A stretch of DNA of 64,000 nt, taken from contig NZ_VTZW01000019.1 of NCBI RefSeq assembly GCF_009728995.1, positions 186,001 through 250,000 of the forward strand. Direction: 5' to 3'. This DNA is from Streptomonospora sp. PA3. GTDB lineage: Bacteria > Actinomycetota > Actinomycetes > Streptosporangiales > Streptosporangiaceae. Position 1 is the first letter of the stretch. Each line of letters opens with the position of its first letter. The notes under the pieces were generated by a model that saw only the letters and a list, made by a program, of their open reading frames with translations, did not search any database and had not been told where the DNA came from. Shown in pieces: positions 18,618 through 26,760 of the stretch. A program made the position numbers and the translations under genes.

Positions 18618-18623
18618 TAGGAT
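18618..18623 (+). promoter_or_regulatory. Leaderless -10 box (TAGGAT)
   Basis: TAGGAT ends seven bases before the GTG at 18631, so transcription should begin at or next to the start codon. No ribosome site is visible upstream of the GTG. Confidence 0.65.
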
Positions 18624-18630
18624 CGGCAGC

Positions 18631-19293
18631 GTGCGTATCACCAAGCTGGGACATGCCTGCGTACGCCTGGAGCACGACGGCGCCGCCCTGGTCATCGACC
18701 CGGGGGGCTTCAGTGAGGCCGACGCCGCGGTCGGCGCTGACGCCGTCGCGATCACCCACGAGCACCCCGATCACCTCGATCTCGACCGGCTGCGCGCGGC
18801 CGCTTCGGCCAAGCCCGGTCTGGAGGTCTTCACCCATGCGGGGATCGCGGCCCAGCTGGAGGACCAGTTGCCCGAGCTGCGCGAGACGGGCGCCCGGGTG
18901 CGCACGGTGGCCCACGGCGACACGGTGAGCGCGGCGGGCTTCGATGTCCACGTCTACGGCGAGCGCCATGCGGTCATCCACCCCGACATCCCGGTCATCT
19001 CCAACGTCGGGTTCCGGGTGGCCGACTCCGAGCGCGCGGTGTTCCACCCCGGCGACGCGCTGACCGTTCCCGAGGACCCCGTCGACACCCTCCTGCTCCC
19101 GGTGCACGCCCCGTGGTCGAAGATCTCCGAGGTGATCGACTACCTGCGCGCGGTGCGCCCCGCGAAGGCCCTCGCCGTGCACGACGCCCTGCTCAGCCCG
19201 ACCGGCGCCGGCGTCTACGCCAAGAATCTGGACCAGCTGGTGTCGGATGTGGCCTACACCCGCGTGGAGCCGGGCACGGCCGACGCGGTCTGA
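18631..19293 (+). CDS. MBL-fold metal-dependent hydrolase
   Basis: A 220-residue metallo-beta-lactamase fold protein of the UlaG-like group. It shows L-G-H-A-C-V-R near residue 6, D-P-G-G-F near 24, the metal motif T-H-E-H-P-D-H-L-D near 45, F-H-P-G-D near 130 and a final H-D near 180. The conserved His and Asp residues for a dinuclear metal site are present. The substrate is unknown. GTG 18631 starts the conserved V-R-I-T-K-L-G-H and directly follows a -10 box, so the message is probably leaderless. Monocistronic, with a terminator hairpin right after the stop. Confidence 0.87.
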   Translation: MRITKLGHACVRLEHDGAALVIDPGGFSEADAAVGADAVAITHEHPDHLDLDRLRAAASAKPGLEVFTHAGIAAQLEDQLPELRETGARVRTVAHGDTVSAAGFDVHVYGERHAVIHPDIPVISNVGFRVADSERAVFHPGDALTVPEDPVDTLLLPVHAPWSKISEVIDYLRAVRPAKALAVHDALLSPTGAGVYAKNLDQLVSDVAYTRVEPGTADAV

Positions 19294-19317
19294 GCGCCGC
19301 CCCCGCTCGGGCGGCGC
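19294..19317 (+). terminator. Hairpin after the MBL gene
   Basis: GCGCCGCCC / GGGCGGCGC, 9 bp with a six-base loop, begins directly after the stop codon. No T-run. Confidence 0.6.
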
Positions 19318-19815
19318 TGATCGGCGGCGCGATCGCGGCGATCGAAAGCGCCGCACATGCGGTGTGCGCACCGCTCCGACCGGAATGTGATCGGCTCATC
19401 ACGCCGCGCCCCTAGGCAGGCGCGGCCTCGGTCAATACGATGATTGATGTCCGGTTGAACGGATCGGATCTCGCGAATCAACACCGAAAACGGACATACG
19501 ACCAAACATTGGTCAGTGCCGATCGGATTCGGTAACGGTTGAGCGAGTAATTTCCCCACCCCCCGTGCGCGAGCGGGAGTGGGGATGGCATGATTACGTA
19601 CCGGCTCGAGGGAGGGCGGCACCGCCTCCCGAGCCGTTTCGCGTGAGCGCCCTGCCATATTCGGCGGTTCGGCGCCGTGGTCTGCACCACACCCGGGAAC
19701 ACCGAGGCAACGCATGGCGTTCATGCCGTGCGGGGTTGCTCACGCTGTATGACTGCTTTGTCTAACCCTGTCTTCCCAACAGCTTACTAGTGATTTCAGT
19801 AGAGGTGGTTCAACC
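19318..19815 (+). other. Long, relatively AT-rich region upstream of the WhiB gene
   Basis: About 500 bp without a convincing gene, clearly lower in GC than the rest. It holds a hairpin at 19602-19636 (CGGCTCG and GGAGG paired with CCTCC and CGAGCCG) followed by TTTC, about 180 bases before the WhiB ATG. A -10-like TATGAC lies near 19748. The organisation suggests a long regulated leader, as is common for whiB-type genes. Confidence 0.5.
19602..19639 (+). terminator. Terminator-like hairpin in the WhiB leader
   Basis: The stem CGGCTCG/CGAGCCG is extended by GGAGG/CCTCC and is followed by TTTC. It lies upstream of the WhiB gene with no gene between. It could be an attenuator, or the end of a short transcript from the leader. 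Confidence 0.45.
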
Positions 19816-20115
19816 ATGTCTCAGGTACGCCGGCAGGCCACGCTGCGCCCCCGCCCGCACTGGGGGTGGCAGGATGCCGCCGCGTGCCGGGGCGAGGACC
19901 TTGTGCTCTTCTTCGGCCCCGACGGCGAGCGCCAGCCGGAGCGGGAGATCCGCGAGCGCAAGGCCAAGGAGATCTGTGCTCAGTGCCCTGTCCGTACCGA
20001 GTGCCTCGACTACGCGATTTCGCGACCCGAGAAGTACGGAACGTGGGGCGGCCTGAACGAAGACGAGCGCGCGTCCGAGCGCCGGCGCCGCATGCGTCGC
20101 GCCAACGCGGCCTGA
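19816..20115 (+). CDS. WhiB-family Fe-S transcriptional regulator
   Basis: A 99-residue Wbl protein. Four Cys ligate a [4Fe-4S] cluster: C24 in A-A-C-R-G-E-D, then C54, C57 and C63 in I-C-A-Q-C-P-V-R-T-E-C. The turn G-T-W-G-G-L-N (75-81), which contacts sigma region 4 in relatives, is present, and the tail R-R-R-R-M-R-R is basic and DNA-binding. It lacks the AT-hook of WhiB7. It does not match WhiA/B/D types well enough for me to name the subfamily. ATG 19816 has AGAGGTGG upstream. A strong terminator follows. Likely roles are development, redox or stress control. Confidence 0.93.
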   Translation: MSQVRRQATLRPRPHWGWQDAAACRGEDLVLFFGPDGERQPEREIRERKAKEICAQCPVRTECLDYAISRPEKYGTWGGLNEDERASERRRRMRRANAA

Positions 20116-20202
20116 TCCGATACTTCCGCCCTTCCGGGCTGGACTCGCGGCGGACGACGACCCGAGACAACAGTTCTCTGAAGCGGCCCCCGGCCACGCT
20201 TA

Positions 20203-20247
20203 CCCGCGGCGCCCCGACGACTTCTCGTCGAGGGCGCCGCGGGTTTT
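20203..20247 (+). terminator. Strong terminator after the WhiB gene
   Basis: CCCGCGGCGCCC and GACGA pair with TCGTC and GGGCGCCGCGGG around a short loop, and TTTT follows. A classical intrinsic terminator. Confidence 0.9.
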
Positions 20248-20278
20248 CACGTCCCGGACGGCCGCCGCCGGGCCGTAG

Positions 20279-21586
20279 TCACAGGTGGCGGTCGAACCAC
20301 TCCGCGGCCGCCGCGCCCGCCTCGCGCCAGGCGGTTCCGCTGCCGGTCAGCCGCTCCGCGCCGGAGACCTCGCGGACCTCGCCCGGCCCGCCCAGGCGGC
20401 CCACCGCCCACTGGGCCAGCTCCCGCACGAAGGAGTCGGAGCCCTGGACCAGCGCCAGCACCGGTACGCGGACGCGGCCCAGCTCCTCGGCGGCGGCGTC
20501 GGGCCGCCCGCCGTTGAGGACCACCGCCGCGATGTCGGCGGGGTGGTCGGCCGCCGCACGCAGCGCGGCGGGCACTCCGGGCCCCGAGCCCAGCACGCCC
20601 ACGCGCCCGCGGCCGGTGCGGGTGGAGCGCCGCAGCCAGCCCACGGCCGCGGCGAGCCGGTCGGCGGCCTCGGCCGCGCCGACGCCGGCATCGCGCGGGT
20701 CGGCCGCCGCCGCAGCGGGCCGCGCCTCGTCGGCGGTCAGCAGGTCCAGCAGCAGGGTGGCGTAGCCCGCGCGGCCCAGCCCGGCGGCCACCGCGCGCTG
20801 GGCCGGATCCTCGCGCCCGCGCCCAAGTGCGACCACGACCGTGGCGCGCACGCCCGCGGCGCCGGCCAGTTCGGCGTCGAGGGTGACTTCGCCGGCGCGG
20901 ATGCGCACGGCGCTGGTGGGTCCGGCCGGGGCCTCGTGCGGCTCGCCGATCAGCGCGGTGACCTCCTCATCGGAGAGCTGGCCGAAGTCGCGGTACCACT
21001 CCCCCACCGCGCGGAAGTTGTCGGGGACCGTGAGGGCGACGATGCCGTCGGCGTCGCCGCCCAATGCGTCGAGCGCGGCCTGGGCGGCCACCGGCACCGC
21101 CAGCAGCAGCCGCGCCGGGTGGCTGCGGCGCACCATGCGCAGGGCGGCGCGCGCGGTGCCGCCGGTGGCGATGCCGTCGTCGACCACGACGACGTCGCGG
21201 CCGCGGAGGTCGGGCGGCGGGCGGCCGCGCCGGTAGGCCTCCAGCCGGCGGCCCAGTTCGACCCGCTCGGCGGCGACGGTGCGCTGCAGGTGCTCCCGTG
21301 TCAGCCGCAGCCGCGCCAGCGCGGCGTCGTCGTAGCAGACGTGGCCGTCCTCGGCGATCGCTCCCACGCCCAGCTCCGGATGGCCGGGGACGCCGATCTT
21401 GCGCACGACGACGACGTCCAGCGGGATGCGCAGCAGCCGGGCGAGCTCGGCGCCGACCGGGACGCCGCCGCGGGGAAGGGCCAGCACGAGCGGGTCGTCG
21501 GCGACGTGCGGGCGCACCCGCTCGGCGAGGCGGCGCCCGGCCTCGGACCGGTCGGTGAAGGGCAGTGATACGGGCAGCGGGTTCAT
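20279..21586 (-). CDS. Phosphoribosyltransferase fused to a hydrolase-like domain
   Basis: A 435-residue two-domain protein. Residues 1-215: phosphoribosyltransferase fold with a PRPP loop V-V-V-V-D-D-G-I-A-T-G-G-T-A (134-147) and an N-terminal L-A-L-P-R-G-G-V-P-V near 36. Residues 225-435: alpha/beta-hydrolase-like region of the dienelactone-hydrolase type. At the nucleophile elbow I see L-G-S-G-P-G rather than a clean G-x-S-x-G, so activity of that half is uncertain. Such fusions occur in actinobacteria. ATG 21586 has GGAGAG upstream; a start 69 bases earlier is in frame but not conserved. Role unknown; nucleotide metabolism is a guess. Confidence 0.82.
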   Translation of the reverse strand: MNPLPVSLPFTDRSEAGRRLAERVRPHVADDPLVLALPRGGVPVGAELARLLRIPLDVVVVRKIGVPGHPELGVGAIAEDGHVCYDDAALARLRLTREHLQRTVAAERVELGRRLEAYRRGRPPPDLRGRDVVVVDDGIATGGTARAALRMVRRSHPARLLLAVPVAAQAALDALGGDADGIVALTVPDNFRAVGEWYRDFGQLSDEEVTALIGEPHEAPAGPTSAVRIRAGEVTLDAELAGAAGVRATVVVALGRGREDPAQRAVAAGLGRAGYATLLLDLLTADEARPAAAAADPRDAGVGAAEAADRLAAAVGWLRRSTRTGRGRVGVLGSGPGVPAALRAAADHPADIAAVVLNGGRPDAAAEELGRVRVPVLALVQGSDSFVRELAQWAVGRLGGPGEVREVSGAERLTGSGTAWREAGAAAAEWFDRHL

Positions 21587-21779
21587 AGGCTCTCCGGCGC
21601 TCCACCCAATCGCCGCCGCGTGGCGGGCGCGCCGCTCCTCGTCCAGATCGCGCACCGGGCGCGGCGGAAAGTGCTACGGGCATACCCGCCCGCCTTCGCG
21701 CGCCAACCTCGCCGGCGCGCAATTCTGGCCGCGGCCTCGGACCCGCACACGCCCGGGCGCGGGGACCGTGAGCGGGAGG

Positions 21780-22346
21780 TCAGCCGGCGGCCCGGCGGAA
21801 ATCGCCTTCCAGGACGCCCATGATGAGGGCGTCGTGGTAGCGGCCGTCCCACAGCAGCGCGTCGCGCAGCCGTCCCTCCACGGTGAATCCGCAGGAGCGG
21901 TAGACGGCGATGGCCCGCATGTTGAACGCGTAGACGTGCAGCCAGACCCGGTGCAGGCGCACGCGGTTGAAGGCGTAGTCCAGGATCAGCCGCGTGGCCT
22001 CCCTGCCCAGCCCCTGGCCGGTGAACTCGATCGCCGAGAGGGCGATGCGGTAGCCGGCGCTCTCGTTGTCGGCGTCGAGGTCGGCCAGGGCCAGCTCGCC
22101 GACGAACCGGCCCCCGGGCTCCTCGATGATCGCCATGTCCAGGCGGTCCAGTTGGTCGGCGCGGGTGGCGCACCACTCGCGGACCTCGTCGTAGTCGGGG
22201 CGCCGATGGGTGCCGGTGAGTCTGCGGATCTCCTCGTCGCGGGTCGACTCGAAGAAGTCGTCGGCGTGCTTGGCCGCAAGGGGTACCAGATTGACGCGCT
22301 CGCCCGCCAGGACGGGTTTCTCGCGCAACGCGCTCAGGTCGATCAT
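21780..22346 (-). CDS. GNAT-family N-acetyltransferase
   Basis: A 188-residue acetyltransferase of the RimJ/RimL type. It starts M-I-D-L-S-A-L-R-E-K-P-V-L-A-G-E-R-V. It then shows V-G-E-L-A-L-A-D-L-D near residue 80, the acetyl-CoA loop G-Q-G-L-G-R-E-A-T near 108, and Y-A-F-N-R-V-R-L-H-R-V-W-L near 122, with Y-R-S-C-G-F near 148. Target (protein N-terminus, antibiotic or other amine) unknown. I used ATG 22346; the longer ORF to 22505 adds a Pro-rich tail unlike the family. Confidence 0.85.
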   Translation of the reverse strand: MIDLSALREKPVLAGERVNLVPLAAKHADDFFESTRDEEIRRLTGTHRRPDYDEVREWCATRADQLDRLDMAIIEEPGGRFVGELALADLDADNESAGYRIALSAIEFTGQGLGREATRLILDYAFNRVRLHRVWLHVYAFNMRAIAVYRSCGFTVEGRLRDALLWDGRYHDALIMGVLEGDFRRAAG

Positions 22347-22556
22347 CGGTGCGGACTCCCGAGGTCGTCGGTGGGATGAGCCAATGAGCGGGGAAGCGGG
22401 GGGTCGCCGCCGCGGCGGGGGGCCGGTTTCGGCCAGGAGATCATATGTAAAGGCGAGGGCGCGTCCGGCACAACCCCCTGCCGCCGCGGGGTGGCGCGGT
22501 CGCATAGCCTGCGCTGGGCGCCTCGGCGCTGATTCGTCCTATCGTAGGGAGGTCCG

Positions 22557-23855
22557 ATGGCGGTAGAGGAGACGGCGCACGGTGCCGACACCCCAGTGCG
22601 CCGAGCGCGCCTGGCGGTGGCGGTCCTCTTCCTGGCCAACGGCTTCGCCTTCGCCAACATCGTGCCGTGGCTGCCGGTCATCAAGTCCCAGTTGGAGCTG
22701 TCCAACACCCAACTGGGCACGGCGATCGGCGCGATGCCGCTGGGGGCCCTGCTCACAGGGATGCTCGCGGGCCCGCTGATCGCCAGATTCGGCAGCGGCC
22801 GCGTCGCGGTGGGTTCGGGGCTGGTCCTGGCGGCGGTGCTGCCGCTGGTGGCCACCGCGCCGGCGTGGTGGGCGCTGGCGCTGGGGCTGTTCTGCGTAGG
22901 CTGGATGGACGCGTGGATGGACTCGGCCATGAACGCCCACGGGCTGCGCGTGCAGCGCCGATACGGCAGGTCCATCATCAACACCTTCCACGGTCTGTGG
23001 AGCGTCGCGGCCGTGGCCGGCGGCGCGGCCGGCTCGGCGATGGCCGGGTGGGGCGTGCCGATCACGGTCCACATGGCCGCGGTCACCGCGGCGCTGATCG
23101 CCGCCGTGCTCGCGATCACGCGCCTGCTCCTGCCCGGCTCCGAGGCCGAGGAGCAGGCGGCCTCGGCCGAACCCGCCCAGCCCGTGGGGACCTCCCAGCC
23201 GACCGCACCGCCCGCCGGCGCCGCCGATGCCGCCGGGCGCACCGGGGGGCGGCGCGCGTGGCCGGGGGTGCCCCGGCGCTCGATCGGGCTGCTGCTGGTG
23301 GTAAGCGTGCTGCTGATGATGGCGGGGGCCATCGAGGACTCCGCTGCGTCGTGGGGTGCGGTCTACATGCGCGACGAACTCGCGGCTCCGCTGTTCCTGG
23401 TGGGGCTGCCGTTCGTCGCCTGCCAGGCGATGATGACGGTGGGCCGGCTGACCGGCGACCGCATCACCGACAGGTTCGGCGCGGTGGCCGTCGCCCGCAC
23501 CGGGGCCCTGCTGTCGGCAGCGGGCATGGCGCTGGCGCTGGCCACGTCGGCGCCGCTGGGCGCCATCGTCGGATTCGGGCTCATGGGGCTGGGCGTGGCG
23601 ACGCTGTTCCCGCTGTCGCTGGCGGCCGCCGGGGAGATCCCGGGGCTGGGCGGCGGCCACGGGGTCGCGCTGGCGGCGTGGCTGGCCCGGTTGGGTTTCC
23701 TGGGCGTGCCGCCGCTGATCGGTGTGGTCGCCGACGCGGTGTCCCTGACCGCCGGTCTGTGGATGATTCCGGTGGCGGGGCTGGTCGCCGCCGTGCTGAC
23801 GGTGGGCCTGCGCCCCCAGTGCCGCGCCGGGGCGGGGGGCGCCGCGCCGGCCTGA
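22557..23855 (+). CDS. MFS transporter (YbjJ-like)
   Basis: A 432-residue major facilitator with about 12 hydrophobic segments. Features: F-L-A-N-G-F-A-F-A-N-I-V-P-W-L near residue 22, the G-x-x-x-A-R-F-G-S-G loop near 72, W-M-D-A-W-M-D-S-A-M-N near 112 and R-S-I-I-N-T-F-H-G-L-W-S near 130. These resemble inner-membrane protein YbjJ and relatives. A 50-residue Pro/Ala-rich loop separates the halves. The ATG has AGGGAGG upstream. Divergent from the acetyltransferase gene (210 bp apart) and convergent with the LPTTG gene. Substrate unknown. Confidence 0.87.
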   Translation: MAVEETAHGADTPVRRARLAVAVLFLANGFAFANIVPWLPVIKSQLELSNTQLGTAIGAMPLGALLTGMLAGPLIARFGSGRVAVGSGLVLAAVLPLVATAPAWWALALGLFCVGWMDAWMDSAMNAHGLRVQRRYGRSIINTFHGLWSVAAVAGGAAGSAMAGWGVPITVHMAAVTAALIAAVLAITRLLLPGSEAEEQAASAEPAQPVGTSQPTAPPAGAADAAGRTGGRRAWPGVPRRSIGLLLVVSVLLMMAGAIEDSAASWGAVYMRDELAAPLFLVGLPFVACQAMMTVGRLTGDRITDRFGAVAVARTGALLSAAGMALALATSAPLGAIVGFGLMGLGVATLFPLSLAAAGEIPGLGGGHGVALAAWLARLGFLGVPPLIGVVADAVSLTAGLWMIPVAGLVAAVLTVGLRPQCRAGAGGAAPA

Positions 23856-23878
23856 CGGAGCGTTCGGTGTGCCGGGGG

Positions 23879-23913
23879 CCGTTCCCGGCCCGAGGAGCCC
23901 GGGCCGGGAACGG
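23879..23913. terminator. Bidirectional terminator, perfect 14-bp stem
   Basis: 23879-23892 is the exact reverse complement of 23900-23913 with a seven-base loop. It lies between the convergent MFS and LPTTG genes. Confidence 0.8.
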
Positions 23914-23927
23914 TCGGCGGTGCGGTG

Positions 23928-24818
23928 CTACTCCGCCCGCGCCGGACGGCGCGTGGCGTAGAGGGTCACCGCTCCGATGCCGGTCGCGATGGCGCCGCCG
24001 AGGACGAACCCGGACAGGTCGACACCCGTGGTGGGCAGGTAGCCGCCGGAGTCGCCGGCCGCGGCGTCGACGTCGCCGCCGCCCGCGCCGGAGTCTCCGC
24101 CGCTGCCGCCGCCGGAGTCGGACCCGCCGGAGCCGCCGGAGCCGCCGGCCTCGTCGGCCGGCGGGTTGCCGGTGCCGACGCCGCCGCGGTCGCCGCCGTC
24201 GTCACCGGTGTCGCCACCGGTGTCGTCGCCGCCGTCACCCGGGTTTCCGGGTCCGGGGTCGGGGGTCTCGTCACCGCCGTCGCCCGGATCGGGGTCACCG
24301 CCGGGGTCACCGCCCGGGTCGCCGCCCGGGTCACCGCCGGGGTCACCGCCCGGGTCGCCACCCGGGTCACCGCCGGGGTCACCGCCCGGGTCGCCACCCG
24401 GATCGCCGCCCGGGTCCTCACCCGGGCCACCGGGGTCGCCACCCGGGTCACCGCCCGGGTCGCCACCAGGACCACCGGGGCCCGGGTCACCCGGACCGGG
24501 GTCGCCGGTACCCGGATCGCCCGGATCGGGGTCGCCGCCCGGAAGGTCCGGGAGATCCGGATCCGGGATCGGGAGATCCGGAAGCGGGTCCGGCTCCGGA
24601 TCGACGTCCTCGTCGAGGGCTCCGACGGCCTCGCCCAGAGAACCGAGCTGCGGCTCGACGACCGACTGCTCCTCGGACGCCGGCTGCGACTGCTGCTCGG
24701 TGTCAACGGCCTGGTCGCCGGCCGCTTCCGCGGTGTCGGCGTAGGCCGGCGCACCGGCGAAGCCTGCGGCCAGCAAGCCGGCCGCGGCCACGCCGACTGC
24801 GCGTGGTGTCCAGGACAT
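23928..24818 (-). CDS. LPTTG cell-wall-anchored repeat protein
   Basis: A 296-residue secreted protein. Signal peptide: residues 1-27 ending A-Y-A. Middle: an acidic Asp/Glu/Pro stretch, then about 25 short G-G-D-P / G-D-P-G repeats, then Gly/Ser/Asp-rich sequence. C-terminus: L-P-T-T-G at 261-265, a hydrophobic segment and R-R-P-A-R-A-E, a complete sortase signal. The product should be covalently attached to peptidoglycan as an extended, acidic stalk. No sortase gene is in the window. ATG 24818 has AAAGGAG upstream; an ATG at 24851 lacks this and would spoil the signal peptide. Downstream of the propeller protein in the same direction, 29 bp apart, so possibly co-transcribed. Confidence 0.88.
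   Translation of the reverse strand: MSWTPRAVGVAAAGLLAAGFAGAPAYADTAEAAGDQAVDTEQQSQPASEEQSVVEPQLGSLGEAVGALDEDVDPEPDPLPDLPIPDPDLPDLPGGDPDPGDPGTGDPGPGDPGPGGPGGDPGGDPGGDPGGPGEDPGGDPGGDPGGDPGGDPGGDPGGDPGGDPGGDPGGDPGGDPDPGDGGDETPDPGPGNPGDGGDDTGGDTGDDGGDRGGVGTGNPPADEAGGSGGSGGSDSGGGSGGDSGAGGGDVDAAAGDSGGYLPTTGVDLSGFVLGGAIATGIGAVTLYATRRPARAE
24290..24540. repeat. Minisatellite coding for the G-G-D-P repeats
   Basis: Degenerate 12-base units (plus strand GGGTCACCGCCC, GGGTCGCCACCC and variants) repeat in register with the reading frame of the LPTTG protein. Such arrays expand and contract, so the number of units may vary between strains. Confidence 0.8.
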
Positions 24819-24847
24819 AGAACTCCTTTCTGCTGCTTGAGGGGGGA

Positions 24848-26248
24848 TCATTCGGGCACGAGGGCGTAGAGGTCGCCGTCGGCGACCACGATCGCGCGTC
24901 CGCCGAGCAGGCCCCAGGGCCGGGCGACGTCGCCCTCGAGTTCCATCGGTTCGGCGCCGGCGGTGGTCGCGACGGCGACACCGCCCACCTCACCGAAGAC
25001 GGTGTCGCCGGAGGCGCTGACGGCGCGGAAGCCCTCCAGGGCGGTCGCGCTGCCAGCCTGCGGATCGGCGACGACGGGGCCGAAGGCGGCCGCGCCGCGG
25101 CTGTGCACCAGCGCGGCCTCGTCCAGGCCCTCGACCGGTGCCTCGGTGGCGGCCGCCACCGAGCCGTCGGACCAGTCGTGGAAGGCCACGATGTGGCCGC
25201 CGCCGGATGTGGTCCAGGCGGCGAGGACGAACCCTCCGCCGGCGGTGTAGACCTCGTGGAGCGACTCCGCTCCCTCGGGCGCCTTCGGTTCGACGCTCTC
25301 GGTGGTGCCGTCGGGCGCGACCCAGATCCAGGGGCCGCGCACCACCGCCGTCAGCACCCGCCGCCCGTCGGAGAGCAGCGCTCCGGTGCCCTCGGGCTTG
25401 CGGACGGGGGCGAGTTCGCCGTCGAGGGGGATCGAGGCGCGGCCGCCGGCGATGACCAGCGGGCCGCCGCCGGCGTAGCTGACCTCGGCGCCCTCGGGCA
25501 GCGGCACCTCCCGCGGGGTGCCTCCGTCGGGCGGCCACAGCCACAGCGCCCGGCCTCCGGCCACCGCCACGGCCTCGCCGGTGCCCGCACGCACCAGGCG
25601 CGGACCGCTGACGACCTCCTCGGCGGCCAGAGGAAGATCGGCGGTCCACTCGGGTTCGCCGTCGGGGCCGATGACGCGCAGCCTGCCGCCGGGGTCGATG
25701 TAGGCGGCGCGCTCGCCGCCGGAGGCGACGTCGGGCCGGGTGTCCTCGTGCATCGGCCGGCGCCAGGCGGCCTGCGGGGTGAATCCGGGCGGCGCCTGGC
25801 GGGTCTCCATGGTGACGGCCGGCTGCCCGTCGGTCGGCTGCTCGGGCAGCAGCGCGGGGCCGTAGCGCACCGCGGCGACCGCGCCCCCGGCGACGAGGAC
25901 CAGGGCGAGCACGGCGCCGGCGGCGGCCAGCGCGGCGGTCCGGCCGCGCCCGCGCTTCCTGCGGCCGCTCAGCAGGGCCGCCTCGGTGCCGCCCGCGGCG
26001 CGCACGACCCCGGTGGGGCTGACGATCAGCTGCCAGGAGCCGTTGCTGTCGCGCGCGTTGACCAGGACCGGCGTGCCCAGGTGGGCGGCGTAGTCCGCGG
26101 CCAGGTCCAGCGCGGCGTTGCGCGTCTCCTTGGGGGTGGCGCCGAAGACGGTGCGGGTGTGGCGCTCGATGGTGACTTCGGCGCTGCGCTCGTCGGCGGA
26201 GACGACCAGGATGACGGGACTGGGGTGGGGGGCCGCCGGATCGGTCAC
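24848..26248 (-). CDS. Membrane-anchored protein with propeller-like outer domain, unknown function
   Basis: I do not recognise a named family. The 466 residues have an N-terminal cytoplasmic domain (about 1-100, with T-V-F-G-A-T-P-K-E-T-R-N-A-A-L-D-L-A). One membrane helix follows near 105-130, then an outer domain of about 330 residues with repeated short beta-strand patterns (Gly-Gly turns, W-x-W-x-P, Y-A-G-G-G), suggesting a beta-propeller. It is type II oriented (N-in). Close upstream of the LPTTG gene (29 bp), possibly one operon. A cell-envelope role is an inference from this layout. Confidence 0.75.
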   Translation of the reverse strand: MTDPAAPHPSPVILVVSADERSAEVTIERHTRTVFGATPKETRNAALDLAADYAAHLGTPVLVNARDSNGSWQLIVSPTGVVRAAGGTEAALLSGRRKRGRGRTAALAAAGAVLALVLVAGGAVAAVRYGPALLPEQPTDGQPAVTMETRQAPPGFTPQAAWRRPMHEDTRPDVASGGERAAYIDPGGRLRVIGPDGEPEWTADLPLAAEEVVSGPRLVRAGTGEAVAVAGGRALWLWPPDGGTPREVPLPEGAEVSYAGGGPLVIAGGRASIPLDGELAPVRKPEGTGALLSDGRRVLTAVVRGPWIWVAPDGTTESVEPKAPEGAESLHEVYTAGGGFVLAAWTTSGGGHIVAFHDWSDGSVAAATEAPVEGLDEAALVHSRGAAAFGPVVADPQAGSATALEGFRAVSASGDTVFGEVGGVAVATTAGAEPMELEGDVARPWGLLGGRAIVVADGDLYALVPE

Positions 26249-26760
26249 GGCCGCCTCCGCGGCCGGGCCGCACCGGAGCGGACCGCGTAGGGCGCTCGTC
26301 GCGGTGGAGACGCTGCGGTCATTCGTGCTGAACCTGTTCCGTCAGTGAGGGGATGCTGTCGTTCCGGGCCCCGGGCGAAAGGCGCCGCTTCCGCGGCCGG
26401 CCGCGCGCCGCGGCCCGCTGCGGGGAGTCATCACGGGTCAGGGCGATGATACTTCCGGCCTGCCCGGGCCTTCGGACTCGGTCGGCCCCGCGCGGCCGCG
26501 GCCGTCGCGCGGACCGCGCCGCGGATTCCGCGGCCTCATGCGCCGCCACCTGCGCCGCGGCCGGTCGGCGTCCCGCCGCCGTGCACACTATCGGCCGCGT
26601 TCGGGCCCGAGCTCCGCAGGCGCCGGGCGGCCGAGGTGTTCTGGCCACATCCGGCCGTACACCAGGGCCGACCGGATCGCGTCGCAGCGGGCTACCGGAC
26701 GACTCCGCCGGGAGACCGGCGCGGCGGGCGGCGCGGCGCGAACGGCGGGGGCGCAGCGGG
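26249..26760. other. 512-bp gap without a recognisable gene
   Basis: Very GC-rich. All ORFs across it are low-complexity Arg/Ala/Pro strings. No tRNA, terminator with T-run or repeat from the families described here. It must contain the promoter of the propeller-protein gene. Confidence 0.4.

Noticed and set aside
19565-19765. 66-codon ORF in the WhiB leader
   Set aside because: No ribosome site and composition unlike a protein; it overlaps the leader hairpin.
26319-26648. 109-codon minus-strand ORF in the 512-bp gap
   Set aside because: Low-complexity Arg/Ala/Pro, no ribosome site, no motif. Probably chance.
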